Source of the DNA: Orientallactaga sibirica
Lineage: Eukaryota > Chordata > Mammalia > Rodentia > Dipodidae
Length of the DNA: 64,000 bases
Direction of reading: 5' to 3'
Assembly: GCA_036365145.1 (NCBI GenBank)
Contig: JAEOAD010000034.1
Coordinates: 20,551,501 to 20,615,500 of the forward strand
In this document: positions 32,343 to 41,800 of the stretch, one piece after another
How the letters are laid out: each line of letters opens with the position of its first letter
Numbering within the stretch: the stretch's first letter is position 1
Program-made: the position numbers and the translations under genes
Notes under the pieces: model-generated
Told to the model about the DNA's origin: nothing
What the model saw: the letters and a program-made list of their open reading frames with translations, nothing else
Databases searched by the model: none

Positions 32343-32576
32343 AGGGCTGGAAAGATGGCTTAGCATTTAAGGTGCTTGCCTGCAAAGCCAAAGGACCCAG
32401 GTTCAATTCTCCAGGACCCACATAAACCATATGCACAAGGTGGCACATGCATCTGGAGTTTGTTTGCAGTGGTTGGAGGCCATGTGCACTCATTCCCTCT
32501 CACTCTTTTCTCTCTCTCTCTTTCTCTCTCTCTTAAATAAATAAATAAATAAAATATATTTTAAAAGTATGTTATT
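32343..32576 (+). mobile_element. tRNA-derived SINE, type 1, second of a pair
   Basis: GTAGGGCTGGAAAGATGGCTTAG, GGTTCAATTCTCCAGGACCC and GGCACATGCATCTGGAGTTTG are well preserved, with a CT tail and (AAAT)n. It is followed by GTATGTTATT, the duplication that opens before the first SINE. It therefore probably inserted into the A-rich tail of its neighbour. Confidence 0.9.
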
Positions 32577-32900
32577 TTGCAAAGTAGAATTCAGAATGAC
32601 ATAGGAAATTTTAAGGAAAGATGGAAAAGTTATCTTTTATCACACTATAAAAGGTAAGTATAATGACTCAGCACAGTTTTCCAGGGAAAACATGTATCTC
32701 TCATTCCAGAAATGTGGATTTATTCACTCCCTAATAGATAGCTTTTTGGTTTTTGCCTTTTATTTATTCTGTCTATTATTGCTGTTTTATTGTACTGCTA
32801 TGTAGCCTAGTACAGTCCTCACAATCCTCCTGGTATTTTCATTAAGAAGTAATTTTTAAAATACTTCTTTTTAAATAATTTTTTAAAGATTTTATGTATT
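32577..32900. other. No gene; unique sequence
   Basis: Nothing recognised. Confidence 0.5.
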
Positions 32901-32904
32901 TACT

Positions 32905-32982
32905 CATTTATTTGTGACAGAGAGAGAGAGGGTGAGAATGGATGCACCGGGGCCTTTAGCCACTGCAAATGAACTCATTGCA
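32905..32982 (-). mobile_element. tRNA-derived SINE, type 1, 3' fragment, minus strand
   Basis: ACAGAGAGAGAGAGGGTGAG, GCACCGGGGCCTTTAGCCACTGC and AAATGAACTC are the tail half of the SINE in reverse complement. The head is missing. Confidence 0.75.
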
Positions 32983-33212
32983 TCATATGATGATGAGACT
33001 ATTTTATTTTTCATATTATGTGTGCATTTGCATGTTCTCTTTACTACAATTATTTATTAGCATGTTTAAAGAACAAATAAAAGAGAATAGCTTCATACAT
33101 GTACCTTTTGATAGCTGACCTGTTGTTTGTAGTCCTGTTACTCTTTGATGAGCAGATCTCCTTTGCATATGTGATCACCAGCATCCAATGATGCTCCTCA
33201 ACTTATATCCTC

Positions 33213-33252
33213 TAAAGAAAAACAAAACAAAACAAAACAAAACAAAACAAAA
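33213..33252. repeat. (AAAAC)n microsatellite
   Basis: Seven or so AAAAC units. Confidence 0.95.
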
Positions 33253-33394
33253 ACTCCAGTAGAGGCCATGTGCTCAAGTGGCAATACAAAATCTCCTCAA
33301 GTGCTGACATCCTGAAGTTAAGAGAACCATTTCAAGTTTGGACCTTGTGGTGGTCTTGGATGTAAATGTCCTTTTACAGCCTCAGATAATGTTT

Positions 33395-34286
33395 TGTTTT
33401 TAAAATTTTTTTATTGACAACTTCTATACTTACAGACAATAAACCATTATATTTCCTCCCCCGTTTTCCCCTTCACAACTCCATTCTCCATCATCCCTCT
33501 TTCCATTAGTCTCTTTTTTTTTATTTTGTTGTCATTGTCTTTTTCTCCTGTTATGAGGGTCTTATGAAGGTATTGCTAGGTGCTGTGAGGTCATGGATAT
33601 CAAGGACAATTTCTGTCTGGACAGTTGCACTGTAAGGAGTTGTACTCTTCCTTTGGCTCTTACATTCTTTCCTCCACTTCTTCTACAATGGACTCTGAGC
33701 CTTGGAAGGTGTAATAGAGATGTTTCAGTGCTGAGCACTCTTCTGTTACTTCTTCTCAGCACTATGTTGCCTTTTGGGTCAACCCAATGGTCACTGCCAT
33801 CTGAAAAGAGAAGCTTCTCTAACCAAAAGTGAAGATAGCATTAATATATGAATATGAACATTAAGTGTAGAGCTTTCAGTGCAGTTTGGTGAGGATAATA
33901 TATGCATTTAGCCAGACAAGAGCAGGCTTTATATCTCTAAGGCATATGACCACTATGCCATAGTCTTTTTTTTTTTTTTTTTTTTTTTGGTTTTTTGAGG
34001 TGGGGTCTCACTCTGGCCCAGGCTGACCTGGAATTCACTATGTAGTCTCAGGGTGGCCTTGAACTCATGGCGATCCTCCTACCTCTGCCTCTCGAGTGCT
34101 GGGATTAAAGGCGTGCGCCACCACGCCCGGCTTATGCCATAGTCTTTTGATTAGGTTTTCAGTATCAGACATGCATTCCCTCCCATAGAGAGGGCCTCCA
34201 GCCCAATTAGAGAGCAGTTGGTTTCCCCCAGAGCAAACATGCCACTATTGCACCAATTCAGTCATTTGGCCTCTCTGATCAAACTA
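33395..34286 (-). mobile_element. LINE-1 3' UTR, minus strand, split by a B1
   Basis: It starts at the 3' end (TTTTTTTATTGACAACTTC) and continues with GACTCTGAGCCTTGGAAGG, GAGAAGCTTCTCTAACC, CAGACAAGAGCAGGC and, after the B1, GGGCCTCCAGCCCAATTAG and GCAGTTGGTTTCCCCC. It has the same plan as the 14.3-kb copy but is more diverged and shorter. A B1 occupies 33970-34132. Confidence 0.75.
33954..34148 (-). mobile_element. B1 SINE in L1, minus strand, perfect 16-bp target duplication
   Basis: The B1 (33970-34132) begins with a T run and ends GCGCCACCACGCCCGGC on the plus strand, close to the B1 consensus. TATGCCATAGTCTTTT occurs at 33954-33969 and at 34133-34148. The perfect duplication and intact GCGTGCGCCACC make it one of the youngest insertions here. 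Confidence 0.9.
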
Positions 34287-34573
34287 GCCTCAGGTTTTTT
34301 TTTTTTTTTTGGAGAGAGACACAGAGAGAGACAGACAAGAGAGAGAGAGAGAGAGAGAGGGAGACAGATAGAGATGGGTGTGTCAGCAGTCTCTCAGCTG
34401 CTGTGAACGAAATCCAGATGTGTGCCCCCCCTTGCGGGCAAGTGCAGCATTGCGCCCTTGCGTCACTGCATCTGGCTAAACATGGGACCTGGAGATTGGA
34501 ACCAGCATTCTCAGGCTTAGGAGGCAGGAGCCTTAACTGCTAAGCCATCTCTCCAGCCTGCCTGAGGTATTTT
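34287..34573 (-). mobile_element. tRNA-derived SINE, type 2, minus strand
   Basis: A T run and GAGACAGAGAGAGACAGAC tail are followed by GTCTCTCAGCTGCTGTGAACG, the GC-rich type-2 block (GTGCCCCCCCTTGCGGGC, 34422-34439), GCATTGCGCCCTTGCGTCAC and TAAGCCATCTCTCCAGCC. It is flanked by GCCTCAGGTTTTT and GCCTGAGGTATTTTT, an imperfect target duplication. Confidence 0.85.
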
Positions 34574-34594
34574 TGATTAAGATTTAGCTTCCTA

Positions 34595-34814
34595 CTTAAC
34601 TCTCCAGTCAGTAGTACCATGCTTGAGAAGGTGTGTCACTGGGGGGGAGGGTGAGTCCAGCTCTATAGTGTATTCATAGTTAGCTCATGTGTGCCGGCTG
34701 ATGAAGTGAGCACTATAAAAAGCTTCCCTTTGAAACTGTAAGACTGAAGTAAATCCTTCCATAAGCTTCTTCTGGACATGTGTTTCTCCAAGCAACATGA
34801 AATTAACTACAACA
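34595..34814 (+). mobile_element. MaLR-like LTR, 3' part
   Basis: GAGAAGGTGTGTCACTGGGGG, CTGTAAGACTGAAGTAAATCC and CATGAAATTAACTACAACA resemble the R/U5 half of rodent MaLR LTRs. The 5' end is missing. Confidence 0.55.
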
Positions 34815-34824
34815 GACCTTATAA

Positions 34825-36058
34825 ATGGTGACTTAAGTGTATGGTAATGCACATATGTAAGTAGAAGAACAGATTACAGGGAGGGGAATGGCCTAAGCGA
34901 GGCCATGGGAAGAGAATGCATAAAAGAAGGGCAGGGGGAGGGTCAATCAGAATTCAAGATATTGTGAATAAGACTTATGTAAACCTACTTTTTTGAATAA
35001 TGGCACATCTAGAAGCTGTAGCCTATTACTAGAAAATTTTTAGTGCCTGGGATGGAATACCTTCCAGTGAGTTGTTGGCCAAGGAGGTCCTGGAAGGCTC
35101 CAAAACATTAAAGGCTATTGCCAAAGCCCTTGGTTTCCCTTGAGAAACAGATAGTAAGACCCTATTGTTGAAGACATCTCTTGCCTGAGAGGCAAGGTCA
35201 CTGAGAAAGAAAGCTGGTGCTGAACAGAAAACCTTCTCCCTGTAGACCAGCCAACTGAAAGCTGGAAAAAACTGCACTGCACTCAGCCAGATGGGACACA
35301 GAAGTCATCAGCAGTGAAAACAGTGGACACTGAATATTCAAGTTTGGCCAGACAGGCCCAATGACTGAACAGGTGCAATAGTGGCATGTCTGCTCTTGGG
35401 GTAACCAACTGCTCCATAATTGGACTGAAGGCCCTCTCTACAGGAGGGAATACATACCTGGTACTGAAAAACCTAAGCAAAAGTCTATGGCAAGGGAGGT
35501 CATGAGCCTTCGGGGTATAAAGCCTGCTCTTGTCTGGCTAAATGTATATATTATTCCCACCAAGCTGCCCTGAAAGCACTACACTTAATGTTCATATTCA
35601 CATATTAATGCTACTCTCACTTCTGGCTAGAGAAGCTTCTCTTTTCAGATGATGATGACCACTGGGATGACCCAAAAGGCAACATAGTGCTGAGAAGAAG
35701 GGATGGAGGAGTGCCCAGCACTGAAACATCTCTGTCACACCCTCCAAGGCTCAGGGTCCATTGCAGAAGAGGGGGAGGATAGAATGTAAGAGCCAAAGGA
35801 AGGGTACAACTCCTTACAATGTAACTGCCCAGACAGAAATTGGCCTTGATATCCATGACCTTGCGGTGCCTAGCAATACCTTTGTAAGACCCTCATAATA
35901 GAAGAAAAAGATGATGACATCAAATTAAAAGAGAGACTAATGGAGAGAGGGAGGGGATATGATGGAGATTGGAGTTCTAAAGGGGTATGGGGGCAGGGGA
36001 GGGAAATATCATGCATTTTTGTATGTAAGTATAGAAGTTGTCAATAAAATTTTTTTTT
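34825..36058 (+). mobile_element. LINE-1 3' UTR, plus strand, 1.2 kb
   Basis: It reads CACATATGTAAGTAGAAGAAC, CTGAGAGGCAAGGTCACTGAG, GGTAACCAACTGCTCC, GAGAAGCTTCTCTTTTCAG, CCTCCAAGGCTCAGGGTCC and the end GTTGTCAATAAAATTTTTTT. The AATAAA near 36044 is the L1 polyadenylation signal. This is the reverse complement of the 14345-15575 copy across nearly its whole length, with no ORF2 upstream. Confidence 0.8.
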
Positions 36059-36109
36059 TAATGGTGAATATTTACCAAGTCACAGTTTCTGCTTGATGCA
36101 TGGTTCTAG

Positions 36110-36262
36110 ACAATCTTATTACTTAAAATTTTTTGGTCTCACCTCCTTTACTGGTAAAATGGAGATAAAAGACATACTGTAATTGGGAAAACTAAATGAG
36201 CTGATACACCAAAATATGTAATACCTGAATCATTATAAACACTTAGTAAATATGTACATTAA
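36110..36262 (+). mobile_element. MIR fragment
   Basis: GGTCTCACCTCCTTTACTGGTAAAATGG and CTAAATGAGCTGATACACC followed by AACACTTAGTAAAT match MIR in order. Confidence 0.6.
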
Positions 36263-36324
36263 ACCTTAATCCTTGTATAAATAGAAGTTTCTATGAGACA
36301 ATGCATTGTAAAGAAAAAAAATAG

Positions 36325-36700
36325 GTGTTCAGGACTAGGGAAAGGACTTAAGTGAAATGTTTGCCCCATAAACATTAAGACCTGAGTTCAGATCTCTACC
36401 CAAAACCCACATAGAAATGCCAAGTATGGTGGTAAACAGTTGTAATTCTAGTACTGGTACTGCAGAGATGGGAGAATCCATGAAACTTGCTAGCTAGCTA
36501 GTCTAGCCAAATCAGTGACCTCCATGTTCAATGAGAAACCCTGTCTCAGTAATTAAATTGGAGAATGATTGATACAAACACCCAACATCAACCTCTGGCT
36601 TCCAATTTATCCGCATACATGTACATGCAAACCCCTTACATATATGTGCACCCACACAAACATGAACTTGCATACAAAAAAACACATACAAAAACATAAG
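36325..36700 (+). mobile_element. B4-type SINE, plus strand
   Basis: GACCTGAGTTCAGATCTCTACCC, ATGCCAAGTATGGTGGTAAAC, CTAGTCTAGCCAAATCAGTG, AATGAGAAACCCTGTCTCAG and CATCAACCTCTGGCTTCC are the B4 signature phrases in order. A CA-rich end follows. Confidence 0.75.
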
Positions 36701-36799
36701 CATGCCAGAAAAAAAAAGCACATCTTCAAAAAGCTTATAATGAAAATTTAATCAAAAAGTCAATTTAATCAAGAAAATGATATCAAAAGTGTTATCGGC

Positions 36800-37345
36800 C
36801 ATCCCACCTATCTAGTACTAACTTCTCTCTCTGTTGGAGAATTTGGTTATCTTTTTCAGATGGACAACAACCTGAAGGGAGGATCAGCCAATCACACCTC
36901 ACCAGGGCCCCAGCTGAAACCAGAGTAATGCAGGGGAAGGGCAAGAGTACAACATTCTTGGTCATCACAACACCAGAAAAAGGCTGAAGGAGATAAACAC
37001 AGAGAACATCCAACTCCTACTAAGCCAGATATACAGAGACACATTGGCTCCCAAAACCTTATCACTGAAGTAGAACTAAAATGATCCCAATGTGGCTCAG
37101 GGAAATTTCACGGAAGAGGGGGCGGAAAGAATGTTAGAGCCACAAGTTGGGGCATTATGCACAGAGACTTGGCCTATTCCCCATAACTCTTAACTACCCC
37201 CACAATGCATGACTCACATTCTCCATTGATGAGGGTCCCCTTGGAAGAGGGAGGACAGGGAGGAGGATAATGGAGTCACCATTATGAATGTAAAAATTAG
37301 AATAATATAAATTAAAAAATCATTTAAAAAAAGAAAAGAGAAAGA
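36800..37345 (+). mobile_element. LINE-1 3' end, second kind
   Basis: It parallels 19570-20100: CTTTTTCAGATGGACAAC, ACCAGGGCCCCAGCTGAAACC, TGGCTCAGGGAAATTTCACGG, GCCACAAGTTGGGGCATTATG, TGACTCACATTCTCCATTG and GGACAGGGAGGAGGATAATG. It ends in A-rich sequence. The purine-rich stretch that follows (37325-37410) is low complexity. Confidence 0.65.
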
Positions 37346-37429
37346 AAAAGTGGACTGGAAGGAATGGGGAAGAAAAAGAGGAAAAGAGGGAAAAAAAAAG
37401 GCAGAAGATGATGCAAGGAGGAGACTGTT

Positions 37430-37545
37430 GGGCTGGGTTTAGAACACATATAGACCTAAAGTCAAATTCCAGTCTTGAATCTTGCTAGCTGTGTGAAATG
37501 GGATTTTGAGGTAGTATCTTTGTGCCTCAATTTGTGTGTCAATGT
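37430..37545 (+). mobile_element. MIR fragment
   Basis: AAGTCAAATTCCAGTCTTG and CTTGCTAGCTGTGTGAAATGG followed by CTTTGTGCCTCAATTTGTG match the MIR core. Confidence 0.6.
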
Positions 37546-37824
37546 TCATCTAAGGACATCTGTTTGTTTATATGCACTTTAGCTATGACTTTTTTGAATG
37601 CAAATAGAGGTTTTTTTAGACAAATGTCAGTTATCTAATAAAAGATAAGTCTTATATGATGTTGTCATCATTAATTCCACTGTTAAATTTACTATTTAAT
37701 TCTTATGTATGTCTGTACCATCATGCATTACCTCTTGTGATTACTTCTCTGAGAATGTTTCATGGCATAGCACAAGAAATTGACTATAACTTCCCAGGAT
37801 ACATGGAAAAGACTAGAAGTACAA

Positions 37825-38059
37825 TCATATTTTTAAGTCTTTTAAAAAATATATTTATTTATTTGTTTATTGCAAAGAGAGAGAGAATGTGTGTGCCAGG
37901 GTCTCCAGCCACTGCAAACCAATTCCAGACACATGTGCCACCTTGTGTCACTGGCTTTACGTGGGTACTGGGGAATTAATTGAACTGGGATCCTTAGGCT
38001 TTTCAGGCATGTGCCTTAACCATGGAGCCATCTGTCCAATCCCACACGTCATATTTTTA
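37825..38059 (-). mobile_element. tRNA-derived SINE, type 1, minus strand, 11-bp target duplication
   Basis: The element (37836-38048) shows CAGGGTCTCCAGCCACTGC, ACATGTGCCACCTTGTGTC, CTGGCTTTACGTGGGTAC and GGAGCCATCTGTCCAATCC. TCATATTTTTA precedes it (37825-37835) and follows it (38049-38059). Confidence 0.85.
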
Positions 38060-38209
38060 TCTTAACCAAAAGTAGGGCTTTATATAGACAACACTGAAAA
38101 ATCAATACTTATTTATCACGTTGATTATTTGATAGTTAATGCATACTTGCTCTGAGTGACTTAAGGATCAGAATGAATTTAGCAACCAAACAAAAAACCT
38201 CTTTCTTTA

Positions 38210-38214
38210 CTTTA

Positions 38215-38267
<53 letters not shown>

Positions 38268-38485
38268 TGTATGCATGTGTGCAGATGTGCAGGCCCTGTG
38301 CACATGCATACAGAGATCAGGGGGGAATGCCAGGTCTCATCTATCACCCTCACGCTTTATTTGCTTGAGACAGAGTCTCTCATTGAACCCAAAGCTGCTA
38401 TTTTATCAGTAAGACTGGCTGACTAGCAGTTCTGCTGCCTCATCCCCCTTTGCCGTAGGCTTGCAGGCAAGCATGGCCATACCTG
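38210..38485 (-). mobile_element. B4-type SINE, minus strand, with (TG)n
   Basis: A TG tract (38219-38265) leads into GAGATCAGGGGGGAATGCCAG, TTGAGACAGAGTCTCTCATTGAACC and AGACTGGCTGACTAGCAG. This is the reversed B4 order, and the head end is decayed. Confidence 0.65.
38219..38265. repeat. (TG)n microsatellite
   Basis: About 23 uninterrupted TG units, the longest TG run in the window. Confidence 0.95.
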
Positions 38486-38818
38486 TAACCCTATATCTAT
38501 GTCCCTATGTGAAGTTATTATCTATAATCTACTGACAATGTTATCTTTTTATCTTTATACACATCAATATTCTTGACTGCCAGTTTTTGCATCCTATTTC
38601 TGTGGAGAGGTTTTTGTCCTTGTATTTTGATTATCATAGAAGAAATACGCAGAACTTGAAACCAGGAAACAGTCACAGGCCCACCTTACTTTACCTTCCT
38701 TGCCTTGCTATAAGCAGTGATAATGAAGGTGGTCTTCAGGACATGTTTACAAATGTGAAGATGAGCAAGGATTTTTTTTCATTTCCTTGGCTGAAAATTT
38801 GTCAGATTAAAACTAACA
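38486..38818. other. No gene; unique sequence
   Basis: Nothing recognised; an 82-codon frame at 38587-38835 has no family resemblance. Confidence 0.5.
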
Positions 38819-39025
38819 GAGGGGTGGAGAGGTAGCTTAGCAATTCATGTGTTTGCCTGCAAAGCCTAAGGACCCAGGTTGAATTCCCCAGTACCCACAT
38901 ATGACAGATATACAAGGTGGTTCGTGCATCTGAAGTTCGTTTGCAGTAACTGGAGGCTCTGGGTGCCCATTATCTTTCTCTCTCTTTCTCCAATAAATTA
39001 AATTAAATTAAATTAATCTTTAAAT
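38819..39025 (+). mobile_element. tRNA-derived SINE, type 1
   Basis: GGGGTGGAGAGGTAGCTTAGC, GGTTGAATTCCCCAGTACCC and ACAGATATACAAGGTGG identify it. It has a weak CT tail and a (TTAAA)n end at 38996-39018. Confidence 0.85.
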
Positions 39026-39950
39026 CTAACAGAGAAGCCCTAAAGGTGAAATGTATGTTAGTCAGTAGCTGACTAACCTAGGTTTGCCCAACACTAGGGA
39101 CCAACACTCTTCCAGGCTATGGATTTTCACAGCTCCTAGCTGAAAACAGACACAGCAGGAAGCCCATTTAAATGTTCAAAAACAAATACAGTAGAAGCCT
39201 GCAAGGAAATATACCAATATAATAACTGACAGCTTCCCCTGTTATCCATTCCCTCTTAACCACTATTAAGTGTCAAAACCTTACCTAAACTTTGTAGGCT
39301 AAAACCTCTCTAAGCCTGTACAAACTAATACATTAAACATATAATCCTAAATTGATTTGGCTTGTTTTCTGACAGTTCAACAACCCAACACTGTATTGTT
39401 GGTGAGGCACATTGTGTGTATGTTGCGGGGGGGGGGGTGGTCTGCCTTTCTCCACTTTCTTTTCATTCTCTATTCTTAAGCTGCCAAGTCTTCTATGAAT
39501 ATTTTCACTATTTCTGACAGCCCCTTTTTCAAGTCACATATACTTAGTTTGGAGATGAAAAAAAGTAGCAAATAATCAATCTTTCTAAATAAAGTGTATT
39601 TAATAAGATTTTAGTTCCTTGATTTTTGCAATTCTATCCACAATATTCATTGAGCTTCCTTTGTGCAAGGCCCAGGGATGACCCCTGGACAATGGCTTGT
39701 CAAAGGCAATAAAGCACCAATGTCTGGGGACTTTCACTTTTGAAAAGCATATTAAAAATGCATAAAGAACTTTTAGAAGTCTGCATTTGTGGCTAAATTT
39801 TGAGCGGGCAACATAAGAAGCTTCTGACCTCTGAAGATTCATTTAATTACTAAACCACCCTGCTCACTAACATGTGGATTTCTGTGCCACCAAAAGCATC
39901 CACACACATAACTGCTTTGATTCTGCAACTGAAGTGTTCAAATCATATCA
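39026..39950. other. No gene; unique sequence with a G run
   Basis: Contains a G run (about 39426-39437, CGGGGGGGGGGGTGG). Nothing else is recognised. Confidence 0.55.
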
Positions 39951-39954
39951 GATC

Positions 39955-40290
39955 TTTCTTTGCATTTGTATGCATATGAGTATGTTGGATGTATATACAT
40001 GTTTGCATGTGTGCAGATGGACATGTATGTATGTGTGTGTGGAGGGCAGAGTTTGATAACATATATATATGCCTCAAATTTACTGAGAAACTGTCTCCAA
40101 ATTGAACACAGAGATCGTTGATTCAGCAATCTAGCTGGCCAACTTGCCCAGGTTTCCCCTGTTTCCACCTCCAGAGCACTGTGATTACAAGAGGTTGGCA
40201 CATCCACCCAGTTAGTAAGAGATCCAAAGTCCTATCCTCAGGCTTGTGAAGCAAGAGCTTTATTCCCTGAGCCATCTCGCCAGCCCTACA
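39955..40290 (-). mobile_element. B4-type SINE, minus strand
   Basis: TG-rich start, GTGTGTGGAGGGCAGAGTTTG, CAATCTAGCTGGCCAACTTG and CTTTATTCCCTGAGCCATCTCGCCAGCCC. The last phrase is the complement of the tRNA-like head. Confidence 0.7.
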
Positions 40291-40363
40291 AACCGTTCAG
40301 TGTCTTGTCAGAACTGCTCTCAGCATACATCAAAGCCCACACACCAAGCCTTTATCAAAACAT

Positions 40364-40560
40364 GGAAGAATGAAAAGCTGGGCATGGTGGTACACGCCTT
40401 TAATCTCAGCACTCAGGAGGAGAGGGAGGAGGATCACCATGAGTTCTAGGCCACCCTGAGACTGCATAGTGAGTTCCAGGTTAGCCTGGACTAGAGTGAA
40501 ACCCTAACTCGAAAAACCACAAAAAAAAAAAAAAAAAAAAAAAAAAAAGGAAGAATGAGA
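40364..40560 (+). mobile_element. B1 SINE with 12-bp target duplication
   Basis: The B1 (40376-40548) runs from AGCTGGGCATGGTGGTACACG to CCCTAACTCGAAAAACCAC and an A run of about 30. It is flanked by GGAAGAATGAAA (40364-40375) and GGAAGAATGAGA (40549-40560), 11 of 12 alike. The long uninterrupted A tail suggests a fairly recent insertion. Confidence 0.9.
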
Positions 40561-40561
40561 G

Positions 40562-41545
40562 CTTCTAGATCATCCCTCTTGCCATATTTAAAATCTCATA
40601 TTAGAACAGTTACTGATCCAGGAGTGCAGAGACCAGGATTGTAGTCTGGAAGCTGCATAGACAGGCACACATGCAATCCACTTCTGTCTCACTGCTTCCC
40701 CTGGAAAAGGATGGTCATAGCTGTCTCAGAACATGAAAAAAATGACACGTTTTAAAATTCCATAATGGAAGAGAGTGGTCTTCTAGGTCTAGAGGGTGGA
40801 GGAAGAAGAAAAGGTTGACAAAGAACAGAGAGGAGAGTTAAGGGTAGTGAGACAATTCTACGTGACATTGTTACGGGTGGTCTCTTCCTGGCATTTCCAA
40901 GTTCTTGGCATTTTGTTTAAACAACTGTAAGTTATGCACACAGAAAGTAAAGCAGCAAGAAGTTTTTGTTGTTGTTGTTTGGTTTTGTTTTTCATTAAGA
41001 GCAGAGCAAAAGTGCAAGTTATGGATACACTATCCAGAAAAGCAGCAAAAGTCACCTAAGCAAAAGAGTACTCAGCGGCCCCGGGTTATTGCTCAGGGCT
41101 TTCTATGGGGTCTTGGAGAAGAAGCTGGTTGTTAAGGGACATAAATTGGGTTGTCCTCATTGTAAATTGGAGGACTTGAATTATATAAGATTTTCTCTAC
41201 CATGCATGACCACATGACACATCTGATTTTAATCATATGCACAGCCAATCATGCATAGGCACAAGATGGTCAATAGAAACTTCTCCATAAAAGTTTTCTC
41301 AAGGACACAATTTTTCTTACTGTGCATGCACTCAGAACCAGTCCAGTCGATATTATCTTCATGTCTCCTAATGCCAGGTATATCTTGGGACATATTTGTA
41401 TAGAAACTGACCAGAAAAGTAAAGTTAGTACAAGTTGTAACAGGAAAAGTGACTTAGTTCATTGTCTAAAGTGAGGTACAGCTGAAGCTCATGCAGATGG
41501 ATGCCCCATGCTGCTAGATGCACTGTTAGGAAAGGAGATGATCAG
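40562..41545. other. No gene; unique sequence
   Basis: Nothing recognised; frames of 65 and 76 codons overlap on opposite strands around 40860-41135 without family resemblance. Confidence 0.5.
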
Positions 41546-41800
41546 CTATTCCCTGTAGATATTTTTTAAAAATATTTTATTTTCATTTATTTATTTATTT
41601 ATTTATTTGACAGAGAAAGATGGAGAGAGAGACAGAGAATGGAGGCACCACGGCCTCCTGCCACTGCAAACAAACTCTAGATGCATATGCCCCCTTGTGG
41701 ATATGGCTAACATGAGTCCTGGGGAATCAAACCAGGGTCCTTTGGCTTTGCAGCCAAATGCCTTAACTGCTAATCCATCCCTCCAGCCCTATTCCCTGTA
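41546..41800 (-). mobile_element. tRNA-derived SINE, type 1, minus strand, 12-bp target duplication
   Basis: The element (41558-41788) has a (TTTA)n tail complement, GGAGAGAGAGACAGAGAATGG, CTGCCACTGCAAACAAACTC, TGGGGAATCAAACCAGGGTCC and TAATCCATCCCTCCAGCC. CTATTCCCTGTA flanks it at 41546-41557 and 41789-41800, a perfect duplication. Confidence 0.9.
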
